Source: Azospirillum lipoferum
GTDB lineage: Bacteria > Pseudomonadota > Alphaproteobacteria > Azospirillales > Azospirillaceae
Direction of reading: 5' to 3'
DNA: 64,000 nucleotides
Assembly: GCF_024170005.1 (NCBI RefSeq)
Contig: NZ_JALJXJ010000005.1
Location: forward strand, 186,001 to 250,000
This document shows positions 44,804 through 53,188 of this stretch, one piece after another. Under the pieces are notes generated by a model. It ran no database searches. It had not been told where the DNA came from and saw only the letters and a list, made by a program, of their open reading frames with translations. The number at the start of each line of letters is the position of its first letter. The first letter of the stretch is position 1. Both the position numbers and the translations under genes were made by a program.

Positions 44804-45553
44804 ATGGCATTGGAGGCGCGTGGCGTCACCATCCGCTTCGGCGGCGTGGTCGCCGTAAACGGACTTGACCTCGATGTCCGGCAGGGGGAGATCGTCGCCC
44901 TGATCGGTCCCAACGGCGCCGGAAAGACGACCTTCATCAATTGCGTCTCCGGCGCCTATGTCCCGCAATCCGGCCGGGTGACATGGAAGGGCGGGGATAT
45001 CCTTGGCCTGACGCCCAACGCGCTTGGTCAGCGCGGCGTCAGCCGGACCTTCCAGAATGTCGCCTCGCTGCATGATCTGACGGTTCTCGACATCGTCCGG
45101 TTGGGCCGTTCGCTCGGACGGGGCAGGACGGAGCGACGATCCCTCGGCCTGTTCACCACCAGGGATCCGCTGGCCGAGGAATTGACCGAGACGCTGCTGG
45201 CGCCTCTGGGTCTGGCGGACGCGCGGCACCGGCCGATCCAGATGCTTTCCTACGGGCATCGCAAGGCGGTCGATCTGGCACGGGCCATCGCGGCCGAGCC
45301 GGAACTGCTTCTGCTCGACGAGCCGGTCGCCGGCCTTTCGTCGCGCGAGGCGCACGAGCTGGCCGACGTCATCCGCGGTGTGCGGGAGCGCCACGGCTGC
45401 ACCATCCTGATGGTCGAGCACAAGATGGACGTCGTCAACCGGACCTGCGACCGCATCGTCGTCATGGCCGCCGGGTCGCGCATCTTCGACGGCTCCTCCG
45501 ACGAGGTGCAGGTCGATCCCGAAGTCCGCCGAGTCTATTTGGGTGAACCATGA
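44804..45553 (+). CDS. HAAT-family ABC transporter ATP-binding protein (LivG-like)
   Basis: A 249-residue ATPase: Walker A GPNGAGKTT, GVSRTFQNVASL, the signature-like MLSYGHRKAVDLARAI (SYGHR in place of the usual SYGQQR), Walker B LLLLDEPVAGLS and H-loop VEHKMD. It energises the branched-chain-amino-acid-type importer encoded by the next four genes. A GGGGAGGAG site precedes the ATG; its stop overlaps the permease start. It is the first gene behind regulon element 3. Confidence 0.92.
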   Translation: MALEARGVTIRFGGVVAVNGLDLDVRQGEIVALIGPNGAGKTTFINCVSGAYVPQSGRVTWKGGDILGLTPNALGQRGVSRTFQNVASLHDLTVLDIVRLGRSLGRGRTERRSLGLFTTRDPLAEELTETLLAPLGLADARHRPIQMLSYGHRKAVDLARAIAAEPELLLLDEPVAGLSSREAHELADVIRGVRERHGCTILMVEHKMDVVNRTCDRIVVMAAGSRIFDGSSDEVQVDPEVRRVYLGEP

Positions 45554-46467
45554 CCTACATCCTGCAACTGGTCACCGCCGGCCTGGCGGTCGGCAGCGTC
45601 TATGCCCTGATCGCGATCGGGATCGTGCTGATCTACAAATGCTCCGGCGTGGTGAACTTCGCGCAGGGCGCCTTTGTCATGATGGGGGCGTACCTGACTT
45701 TCGCCGCATCCCGGCTGGGCCTTCCACCGGTCCTGGCGGTTACGCTCGCGCTGGTGCTGATGGCGGGGATCGGCGTGCTTGCCGAACGCGTCGTCCTGCG
45801 GCCGATGCTGAAGGCGCCGGTCGTTGCCGTGATGATGGTGACGCTCGGCATGCTGATCATGATCAGGGCATCCTGCCTTGCCGTCTGGGGGCCCGATCCG
45901 CTGGCCTTTCCCCGGATCTTCCCCGACGGCGCGCTGGAGCTGTTCGGCGTCTTCATCACCTACAACTATCTGACGGCAGGGGTTCTTTCGATCCTGCTCA
46001 GTCTCGGCTTTCTCGGTTTCTACCGCTTCACCGCGGTCGGCCTGATGCAGCGGTGTGCGGCCGACAATCCGCGGGCGGCCCTGGCCATCGGCATCCATAC
46101 CAGCAACCAGGTTTCGCTGGCCTGGGCAATGTCGGCGGGGCTGGCGGGGGTGGGCGGAACGCTGCTGGCGACGCTCAACGGGCTGTCGCTGGGGTTGGCC
46201 GACATCGGGCTGATCGCCTTTCCCGTCATCGTGCTGGGCGGGCTGACCAGCCTGGGCGGCGCGCTGGTCGCCGGCCTTCTGCTGGGCCTGCTGCAATCCT
46301 TCACCGACGGCCTGCTGTCCCCGATGATCGAGGATTTGCTGCGCGCCCACACCAGGATCTATTCGGTCGGCGCCCTGCAGCAGGTGGTCCCCTATGCCCT
46401 TCTGGTCGCGGTGTTGCTCCTGCGGCCGCAGGGGATCTTCGGCCGGAAAGGCTCCGAAAGGCTGTAA
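45550..46467 (+). CDS. HAAT-family ABC transporter permease (LivH-like)
   Basis: A 305-residue membrane protein of the LivH group with about eight spans: GLAVGSVYALIAIGIVLIYK, VVNFAQGAFVMMGAYLT (the family's conserved NFAQG) and LGGLTSLGGALVAGLLLGLL. It starts within the ATPase stop codon (ATGA). It forms the membrane pore with the LivM-like protein that follows three bases later. Confidence 0.92.
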   Translation: MTYILQLVTAGLAVGSVYALIAIGIVLIYKCSGVVNFAQGAFVMMGAYLTFAASRLGLPPVLAVTLALVLMAGIGVLAERVVLRPMLKAPVVAVMMVTLGMLIMIRASCLAVWGPDPLAFPRIFPDGALELFGVFITYNYLTAGVLSILLSLGFLGFYRFTAVGLMQRCAADNPRAALAIGIHTSNQVSLAWAMSAGLAGVGGTLLATLNGLSLGLADIGLIAFPVIVLGGLTSLGGALVAGLLLGLLQSFTDGLLSPMIEDLLRAHTRIYSVGALQQVVPYALLVAVLLLRPQGIFGRKGSERL

Positions 46468-46470
46468 GCA

Positions 46471-47472
46471 ATGAAACGCGCGCATTTCATCGTCGGGGTG
46501 GCGGTTGCCGCCGCCGTTCTCGCGGTCACGCCCTTTCTCGACCGCTATGTCGCCTATCTCGTCACCATCGTGGCGATCAGCAGCATCGGTGCGCTCGGGC
46601 TCAACCTGTTGACGGGGCTGTGCGGGCAGATCAGCTTCGCCCAGGCCGCCCTGATGGGGATCGGCGCCTATACCGCGGGCAATCTCTGCAATGCCGGTCT
46701 GGGCCTGTTCGCCATTCCGCTGGGCGGTCTGGCCGCCGCGACCGCCAGCGTGGTGATCGGACTGCCGGCCCTGCGTCTGCGCGGCCTCTATTTCGCCATC
46801 GCCACGCTCGCCGCCCAGTTCATCCTCGAATATCTGTTCAAGATCCTGGAGCCGCTGACCCACGGCATCTCCGGCCTGCTGATCCGGCCGCCGACGGTCC
46901 TCGGCTTCGCCATTCAGGACGACCGGGCCTATGCCAGACTGGCGGTGGCGCTGCTGTTCCTGGTCTGGAGCGGCATCGGCGTCCTGCGCGCCACCAATCT
47001 CGGCCGCTCGTTCCTGGTGGTGCGCGAGAACGAGATCGTGGCGCGCGGCATGGGCATCGACGTCGCCCGCACCAAGTTCTGGGCCTTCCTGCTGTCCGGC
47101 TTCATCGCCGGGATCGCCGGTGCGATGTCCGGCATCGCGTCCCGGCTCGCCAATCCCGAAGCCTTCTCCTTCGCGCTGTCGGTCGATTACGTGGCGATGA
47201 TCATCGTCGGCGGACAGGGGACGCTGACCGGGCCGCTGCTGGGGGCTGCCTTCGTCACGCTTTTGCCGGAAGCGATTCAGCGCATCGGCGAACTCTTCAA
47301 CACCCCCTCGATCCTGTCGGCGCTGCGCGAGTTCGCCTTCGGGATGCTGATCATCCTGTTTTTGATCTTTGAACCGCTCGGCCTGATGGCCGTCGTCCGC
47401 AAGCTGCGCCTGCGGCTGACCGCGTCGAAGCCGGGCGGCAAATCGCCGGCCGCGACGACCGAAGCGGTCTGA
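46471..47472 (+). CDS. HAAT-family ABC transporter permease (LivM-like)
   Basis: A 333-residue permease: ISSIGALGLNLLTGLCGQIS, FAQAALMGIGAYTAG (LivM hallmark), GRSFLVVRENEIVARGMGID and VGGQGTLTGPLLGAAFV. About nine membrane spans. It follows the LivH-like gene directly and is the second half of the importer channel. Confidence 0.92.
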   Translation: MKRAHFIVGVAVAAAVLAVTPFLDRYVAYLVTIVAISSIGALGLNLLTGLCGQISFAQAALMGIGAYTAGNLCNAGLGLFAIPLGGLAAATASVVIGLPALRLRGLYFAIATLAAQFILEYLFKILEPLTHGISGLLIRPPTVLGFAIQDDRAYARLAVALLFLVWSGIGVLRATNLGRSFLVVRENEIVARGMGIDVARTKFWAFLLSGFIAGIAGAMSGIASRLANPEAFSFALSVDYVAMIIVGGQGTLTGPLLGAAFVTLLPEAIQRIGELFNTPSILSALREFAFGMLIILFLIFEPLGLMAVVRKLRLRLTASKPGGKSPAATTEAV

Positions 47473-47513
47473 CGGCCAAACCCGCCAAAACAAAAGACGA
47501 TGAGGAGGAAACC

Positions 47514-48716
47514 ATGTCGATCATCCGGGCTCTGAAGGTGTCGGTACTGGCCGGCACCCTGTTTGCCGCCGGTGCATTCGCGCCCGGCAGCGGCAGCACC
47601 GCGGTCGCCGCCCAGGACGTCTCGGTGTGCCTGTGGGGGACCATCACCGGACCCGACGCCATCCTGAACGGGATGAGCTACGGCGCCCGCGACTATTTCG
47701 AATATCTCAACCAGTTCAAGGGCGGCATCGCCGGGCAGAAGGTCAGGACCCTGCTGCTGGACGGGCGCTACAAGCTCGATGAGGAGCTGAAGATCTACCG
47801 GCGCTGCGTCGATCAGGAACAGGCGGTGTTCGTCAGCGGCTGGTCCACCGGTGCGGTCAAGGCGCTGCGCGACCAGATCGCGCAGGACCAGATCCCCTTC
47901 ATGGCACAGAGCCATTCCAGCGAGGTGCTCGACCCGGTCAAGCTGCCCTACATCTTCATCCCGGGGCCGACCTACGAGCAGCAGATGGTCATCGCGCTGC
48001 GCGCTCTGAAACAGCAGGGCGGCAAGACGGTCGCGGTGATGCATCCGGACAACGAATACGGCCGTGGCCCGGTCAACGTCGTGCGCCAATCCGGTCTGAT
48101 CGAGAAGACCGGACTGAAGCTGGCCGATACCATCGAATTCCCCTTCGACACCCAGGATCTGACGGCCCAGATGCTGCGGCTGAAGAGCCGCAATCCCGAC
48201 ATGGTCTATGTCCAGGCCAGCACGCCGCAGCTTCTCGTCATCCTGCGCGATGCTGCCAAGGTCGGGCTGCCGGCGAAGCTCTTCGTCGGCAACATGTACA
48301 ACATCAGCGCCGCGATCCCGGAACAATTGGGCAAGGGGGCGGAAGGATTCAGGACGATCCAAATCTATGCCGACTTCGGTGCCGACATTCCGGCAATGAA
48401 GGAGATCGACGCCTTCCGGACGAAGAACGAGATCGCCAAGCAGGACGTCTATTACATGAAGGGCTGGTTCCAGGGCATTGTCATGGCCAAGGCCATCGAG
48501 AATGCCATTGCGAAGAATGGCGGCAAGATCCCCGACGACATCCGGTCCTTCCGCAAGGCCGTCCGCACCGAGATGACCAGCCTGCGCAGCCTGGATGTCG
48601 GCGGGATCGTCCCGGAGGCGAACTACGACACCCATCAGGGCACGACATTGGCGCGCATCGCGGAGATCCGCGATGGCCGGTACGTGCCGGTCAGCGACTG
48701 GATCGACGCGCGCTGA
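47514..48716 (+). CDS. HAAT-family periplasmic substrate-binding protein
   Basis: A 400-residue type-I periplasmic binding protein with a signal peptide (about 33 residues, ending AVAA). The two-lobe core has WGTITGPDAILNGMSYGARD, AVFVSGWSTGAVKALRDQIA, MHPDNEYGRGPVNVVRQ and GLPAKLFVGNMYNI. It belongs to the broad branched-chain-amino-acid/amide/urea-like binding group, whose members bind many organic acids and amides, so the ligand cannot be named. The gene order ATPase-H-M-SBP-ATPase is typical of catabolic HAAT systems. Confidence 0.9.
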   Translation: MSIIRALKVSVLAGTLFAAGAFAPGSGSTAVAAQDVSVCLWGTITGPDAILNGMSYGARDYFEYLNQFKGGIAGQKVRTLLLDGRYKLDEELKIYRRCVDQEQAVFVSGWSTGAVKALRDQIAQDQIPFMAQSHSSEVLDPVKLPYIFIPGPTYEQQMVIALRALKQQGGKTVAVMHPDNEYGRGPVNVVRQSGLIEKTGLKLADTIEFPFDTQDLTAQMLRLKSRNPDMVYVQASTPQLLVILRDAAKVGLPAKLFVGNMYNISAAIPEQLGKGAEGFRTIQIYADFGADIPAMKEIDAFRTKNEIAKQDVYYMKGWFQGIVMAKAIENAIAKNGGKIPDDIRSFRKAVRTEMTSLRSLDVGGIVPEANYDTHQGTTLARIAEIRDGRYVPVSDWIDAR

Positions 48717-48750
48717 CCGCTACCGGACCGATGCAGGAAAGGCGGCGGAG

Positions 48751-49464
48751 ATGCTTGCAGTAAACGATGTATTCGCGGTCTATGACGGGGCGATCACCGC
48801 GCTGGAACAGGTCAGCCTGTCGATCGGTCCCGGCAGCCTCGTCGCGCTGCTGGGCCCGAACGGGGCGGGAAAGACCACGCTCTTGAAGGCGATCGTCGGC
48901 ATGCTGCCGTTCGAGCGGGGCGAGGTCACCGCCGGCGACATCCTGTTCGAGGGCGCCTCGGTCCGGGGCTGCCACCCGGCCGTGGTGTCCCGGCGCGGCA
49001 TCGCCTTGGTCCAGGATGGCCGGCAGTGCTTCCGCGAGCTTTCGATCGCGGAGAATCTGCGCGCCGCCTCGCTGGTCAGCCGCCAGGGAGCGGCCGACCG
49101 GTTCGAGATGGTGCTGCACTATTTCCCCTTCCTGAAGGAGATGCTGGACCGGCCGGCGGGCGTCCTGTCAGGGGGGCAATTGCAGATGCTGGTCATCGGC
49201 ATGGCAATCATGAGCAAGCCCAAGCTGCTGATGCTGGACGAGCCGAGTTTGGGCCTGTCGCCGGTCATGGTCCAAAGCGTCTTCGACGTGGTGGAGCGGC
49301 TGCACCGCGAGGCCGGCCTGACGGTGATCGTCGCGGAGCAGACGGTGCCGCGGCTGCTGAAACTCGCCACCGACGTCTATGTCGTCTCGCGCGGCCGGAT
49401 CGTGATGCACGCCCCGCCGTCCGAAATGACCGAGGAGCGGCTTCAGCGCATCTACCTCAACTGA
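48751..49464 (+). CDS. HAAT-family ABC transporter ATP-binding protein (LivF-like)
   Basis: A 237-residue second ATPase: Walker A GPNGAGKTTLLKAIVG, Q-loop LVQDGRQCFRELSIAENL, signature LSGGQLQMLVIGMAIM and Walker B LLMLDEPSLGLS. ATG 48751 has a GGCGGCGGAG site. It pairs with the LivG-like subunit and completes the transporter. Confidence 0.92.
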   Translation: MLAVNDVFAVYDGAITALEQVSLSIGPGSLVALLGPNGAGKTTLLKAIVGMLPFERGEVTAGDILFEGASVRGCHPAVVSRRGIALVQDGRQCFRELSIAENLRAASLVSRQGAADRFEMVLHYFPFLKEMLDRPAGVLSGGQLQMLVIGMAIMSKPKLLMLDEPSLGLSPVMVQSVFDVVERLHREAGLTVIVAEQTVPRLLKLATDVYVVSRGRIVMHAPPSEMTEERLQRIYLN

Positions 49465-49556
49465 CCCGCCATCAACCGGCCCGTCGGCGGCATCCCTCCG
49501 AACTTCGGCGGGTCCGATCGTCCCCCCATCCAACGAACATGTGTCTGGAGAGTATC

Positions 49557-50306
49557 ATGCGTCTGCAAGGAAAGATCGCCCTCGTGACCGGTGCTGCGTC
49601 CGGCTTTGGAACCGGCATCGCCCGGACCTTCGCCCGTGAAGGGGCCAAAATCGTCCTGATGGACCTCAACGGCGATGGCGCGAAGTCCGTCGCGGCCTCG
49701 ATCGGGAACGCGGCGACGGCGGTCCAAGGCGACGTCACCTCCGCCCCGGACATCGCCCGCGCGGTTCAGGTGGCGGTCGATTTCGGCGGCAGGCTCGACA
49801 TCGTCGTCAACAACGCCGGTTGGACCCACCGGAACAAGCCCCTGCTCGAGGTTACCGGCGAGGAATTCGATCGTGTCTTCAACGTCAATGTGCGCTCGAT
49901 CTTCCTGATGACCCAGGCAGCCGTCCCGGTGATGAAGGGGCAGGGCGGCGGTGTGATCCTCAACATAGGCTCGACAGCCGGGATCCGGCCGCGCCCGGGC
50001 CTGACCTGGTACAACGGCTCCAAGGGAGCGGTCAACCTGCTGTCACGGTCCATGGCGGCCGAACTGGCGCCCGACCGCATCCGTGTCAACTGCGTCGCCC
50101 CGGTGATCGGCGCCACCAATATGCTTGAACCGCTCATGGGCGTTCCGGATACGCCGGAGAACCGGGCGAAGTTCCTCGCCACCATTCCCCTGGGCCGTCT
50201 CTCGCGGCCGGAGGATATCGCCAACGCTTGCCTCTATCTGGCGTCGGACGAAGCCGAGTTCATCACCGGCGTCGTCTTGGAGGTGGATGGCGGTAGAACC
50301 ATCTGA
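49557..50306 (+). CDS. SDR-family oxidoreductase
   Basis: A 249-residue FabG-like SDR: TGAASGFGTGIARTFAREGA, NNAGWTHRNKP, catalytic YNGSK and EFITGVVLEVDGG. ATG 49557 is preceded by a GGAGAG site. It lies 92 bp after the last transporter gene on the same strand and is the final gene of the catabolic region. It may oxidise a hydroxyl group of the imported compound. Confidence 0.9.
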   Translation: MRLQGKIALVTGAASGFGTGIARTFAREGAKIVLMDLNGDGAKSVAASIGNAATAVQGDVTSAPDIARAVQVAVDFGGRLDIVVNNAGWTHRNKPLLEVTGEEFDRVFNVNVRSIFLMTQAAVPVMKGQGGGVILNIGSTAGIRPRPGLTWYNGSKGAVNLLSRSMAAELAPDRIRVNCVAPVIGATNMLEPLMGVPDTPENRAKFLATIPLGRLSRPEDIANACLYLASDEAEFITGVVLEVDGGRTI

Positions 50307-50492
50307 CCGTTACCGGTTGAAGCTCCGCGGAAGTCGCAATGACGACTTTATTGCAGAATAGGGCGTTCTGGCGGCTTCCGCTCTGTTGCTCCGGCCAATG
50401 CACGACCTCGAGAAAGAGCGGCATGCCGATGCTGGTCACGACGTTGATGACTTTGCAGCCAGCGGCTCACAGCCCCCAGGCGGTTCACTTCC

Positions 50493-50603
50493 GCTTCAAT
50501 GAGGCCTGGGCGTTTCCACCCAGGAAGAATGTAGGTCCGCGTGCCCTCGATGTGCACGTCGCCCATGCTTCAATGAGGCCTGGGCGTTTCCACCCAGGAA
50601 GAA
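50493..50603. CRISPR. Minimal CRISPR array: two identical 37-nt repeats, one 37-nt spacer
   Basis: Repeat 1 spans 50493-50529 and repeat 2 spans 50567-50603; they are identical over 37 bases, start GCTTCAATGAGGC and end CCCAGGAAGAA. Each contains a CCTGGG...CCCAGG stem, as in type I-G repeats. The spacer is 50530-50566. No third repeat, degenerate or otherwise, is visible in 50340-50490 or 50604-50830. The array lies beyond the damaged cas2 gene; its transcription strand is not certain. Confidence 0.9.
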
Positions 50604-50833
50604 ACCCACCACTCTACCTTCTTGTTTAATAGCCAGAAATGGCGCCGATTTCGAGGGGTTTCTCATTTCGAAGATGGTCCGGCCGGTTTTCGATCCTTAT
50701 TCGTTCTTCACGATGTCAAAGAGCCGCGTGCGGACAACCACTTGGCAAATTCGAGCGGTGTCGGCATTTTCATGCGTGCCGGACCCCTCGCAAAAGGGGC
50801 GGCGGGCTTCCAGGATAGCATCACCCACAATGC

Positions 50834-51139
50834 TCACACCACGATCGCTTCGCGTCGGATCGTGTCGAATGGACGGCCAAGGCTCTCTATCCGCAAATCC
50901 ACTGTTTCGGCCGGATCGATGTCCATGATCAGGACATGATCCTCCGACGGCTTGATCAGGCCGTCCAGCCGGGCGCCCAAGGCCGCCCGCCGGCGTGGGG
51001 GCAGGCGGCATTGGAAAACCGAAAGCTGAAGTCAGCGGCCATATCCCTCCATCACCTTGAATACCCGCCGCCCCCGTTTCGGGTCGCCGATGTCGTAGGT
51101 CACTATGTAAAAGCGCTCCACCGGGCGAGAGTTCTCCAT
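50834..51139 (-). pseudogene. cas2: cas2 with an in-frame stop codon
   Basis: Reading from ATG 51139: ENSRPVERFYIVTYDIGDPK, then RVFKVMEGYGR, a TGA at 51034-51032 (codon 36), then LQLSVFQCRLPPRRRAALGA and SLGRPFDTIRREAIVV to the stop at 50834. Both halves match Cas2 (ferredoxin fold, catalytic Asp in VTYDIGD). A single TGG-to-TGA change at a Trp-like position would explain it. Unless read through, or a sequencing error, no full Cas2 is made. The ATG lies exactly at the deletion point in cas1. Confidence 0.8.
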
Positions 51140-52043
51140 TGTTCAGCCCCATCAGCACCGTGGAATCGGCCGGGATCGGCCGCTGGGGCTCCATCAGGTC
51201 CGGCACCAGGGCGGGGCGACCCGGCCGGTCGGCATGGTAAAGGCCGGCCCAGGGATCCAGCCCGGCGATCTCCAGCGCCGTGGCGCAGGTGCGCGCCAGC
51301 AGCGAATAGCACAGCGACAGGCAGGCGTTAACCGGATCGGCCGGCGGACGCCGCGATCGCCAATCGAAGCCGAATTCCGGCAACCCCGCCACCTTGTCGG
51401 TGAACAGAGAGGGAAAGGCGGGGAAATAGACCACGGCCCCTTCGCCCTCGACCCCCAGAAGTTTCGGCAGCGAGGCGACCTTCGCGGTGCGCTCGGCCAG
51501 CCGTTTCAGCGTTTCGGCGGCATGGTCGCGCTCGGCCTCGGTCGCCCGCCAGTTGCGGCGCAGGATGGTGCGCTGGTTGCGCAGCTTCGCCCGGACGAGG
51601 TCGCGGGCGAATAGCAGCCGGCGGAAGGCGTCGCCGCGCACCGCATATTGCGCCTCGCGCGCATGCACGCTGCGCGGTCCGCGGCCGCCTGTGGTGACCA
51701 TGAACCAGAAGCCGCTCGACATCCAGGCGATGGGGGTTTCCTCCGGCACCAGTGCATGCAGGGCCGACGGGGACAGCGACACCGGGCCGGAGAGCACCAG
51801 TTCGGAGACCTCGCCGATCGGCACCTCGCGGTCTGGCTCGTTCTCCGCCGTGCTGACCAGCAGGTCGCCCTTCCTGCCGACCCGCGCGCCCGGCTGCTGG
51901 ACATAGAGCGGCATGGCCGAATCGGCGGCCGGTGGCGGCGTGCGCGGCGGGCCGCCGCGGCGGAACAGATTGACCTCGTCCGGCAGGCAGATCGGCAGCA
52001 GCGAGCATTTCGCGCATTTGCGGCTGTTGTCGAGCGGCGGTGC
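51135..52043 (-). pseudogene. Cas4-Cas1 fusion, truncated at both ends
   Basis: The frame starts inside the Cas4 iron-sulfur region (APPLDNSRKCAKCSLLPICL), continues through the linker into Cas1 (MPLYVQQPGARVGRKGDLLV, about 51914, then PADPVNACLSLCYSLLARTC) and keeps homology to VLMGLNNGE near 51137. The Cas4 RecB-like nuclease part is missing upstream, where an in-frame TAA at 52071 and foreign sequence occur. The last 80-100 residues of Cas1 are missing downstream, where cas2 begins. The remaining open frame past 51135 is antisense nonsense of cas2. Spacer acquisition should be dead. Confidence 0.85.
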
Positions 52044-52044
52044 T

Positions 52045-52164
52045 TTGGAACATGCGGCCCAACTGGCGCTTTACGCCCGGCTGGTGGCGGAGGCCAGCGG
52101 CCGGCCGGTGCTGGGATGCTTCATCCACATGCCGGTGGCCGGGCGGGTGCTGGAGGTGGGGTGA
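52045..52164 (+). pseudogene. Plus-strand protein fragment (nuclease/helicase-like C-terminus)
   Basis: LEHAAQLALYARLVAEASGR, then PVLGCFIHMPVAGRVLEVG and a TGA. It resembles the C-terminal end of PD-(D/E)XK nucleases attached to helicases (QLALYARL...GRPV...IHMPVAG). It starts exactly where Cas4 homology on the other strand stops, so it was brought in by the rearrangement that removed the Cas4 N-terminus. Family assignment is tentative. Confidence 0.4.
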
Positions 52165-52171
52165 GTGGCTG

Positions 52172-53188
52172 TCAGGATGGATCGTCCGGCGTTCCGATCA
52201 GCCGGGCGCGGGTGAAGTTCATGAATTTGCCGACCGAGATGCGCTGGGCGGCGAAGACATGCTCGACGCCAAGATGGGACAGGCCGCCCGGCTCCCGCAG
52301 ATCGGGATGGCCGAGCAGGACGCGGATGGCCGACAGGCTCGCCGGGTCGCGCCAGACCGGCCATGCGAAGGAGAAGCCGTCCTTCCAGGCGCCGCCGGGC
52401 AGGGTGGGCCGCACCCGTCCGGCCCGGGTTTCCGGCGCCAGCGTCAGCGCCGCCAGCCCGATCGCCGCCAGCCGGTTCGCCCCATGCTGGGTGCCGAGCT
52501 TGTAGGCGTCATCCGTGGGGTTACCTGCCATTAGCGCGTACCGAACGTCCTCTTCTGGATCCCAGCGGAAAGAAGCCGTGGTTGGATCAGTACGATGCCA
52601 AGCCCTGAATAAGGTGTCGGACAGACAGGTTATCTCGGTCAATGGTGCAGCTTTCCTGCTACGGCCTTGCAATTTTGGTGTGGATTCTTTTGGAACGCGA
52701 GATATCCTCTCCAGGAAAAGTTGCCTCCCTTGACCAGACATCAAGCAGAATGGCGTCGGGTCTATGGGCGACGTGTGTGGCTTGTCTGAATCCTTGATTG
52801 CTGCGTCAGTCATAAGTGCTGCTAGAAGATCTGCACGATCTCTTGTTGTCGCGCTTTTAAGCAGAGATCGAGCGTCGTTACTGTTGTAGTCCAGTTTTTC
52901 TCGTCCGCCGAAATCATGCGCTTCGGCCAGGATCCCTATCCCCCGCGCCGCCTCGGTTGACACCTCGTCCTGCGAGAGCGGGTGGGTCAGACGCAGCACC
53001 GGGCGCAGCGGCGGCTCGTCCAGGCTCCAGCAGGCGCGGGGGTGCAGGCGGTCCGCCGCCTCGCGCGCCCGGTCGGTGGCTTCCAGCGCGCGCAGCAGGC
53101 CGAGCAGGGCCAGGAAGGCCAGCAGATTGTCCGCTTCCAGCCCGGTCAGCCGATGTTCGGTGGCGGGAGCCTGTCGGGCCGTGGTCAT
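52172..53188 (-). CDS. Type I-G Cas8-like/Cas3-associated subunit (GSU0052-like)
   Basis: A 338-residue protein at the position of the GSU0052-like gene in type I-G loci, starting with an ATGA overlap to cas3. The N-terminus has LTGLEADNLLAFLALLGLLR, a motif shared by large-subunit-like proteins of this type, and the C-terminus contains LLGHPDLREPGGLSHLGVEH and AAQRISVGKFMNFTRARL. Codons of the middle third (about 52530-52960) are near 50% GC whereas both flanks are near 70-80%, implying a recombinant central segment. It presumably belongs to the Cascade-like effector or assists Cas3. Confidence 0.72.
   Translation of the reverse strand: MTTARQAPATEHRLTGLEADNLLAFLALLGLLRALEATDRAREAADRLHPRACWSLDEPPLRPVLRLTHPLSQDEVSTEAARGIGILAEAHDFGGREKLDYNSNDARSLLKSATTRDRADLLAALMTDAAIKDSDKPHTSPIDPTPFCLMSGQGRQLFLERISRVPKESTPKLQGRSRKAAPLTEITCLSDTLFRAWHRTDPTTASFRWDPEEDVRYALMAGNPTDDAYKLGTQHGANRLAAIGLAALTLAPETRAGRVRPTLPGGAWKDGFSFAWPVWRDPASLSAIRVLLGHPDLREPGGLSHLGVEHVFAAQRISVGKFMNFTRARLIGTPDDPS

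Noticed and set aside
45535-47493. A 652-codon minus-strand open frame opposite the HAAT permeases
   Set aside because: Rich in Gln, Arg, Asp and His, the reverse-complement signature of hydrophobic membrane codons; not a protein.
50339-50492. Further CRISPR repeats or a leader left of repeat 1
   Set aside because: No sequence related to the repeat beyond a few bases was found, and no AT-rich leader is evident.
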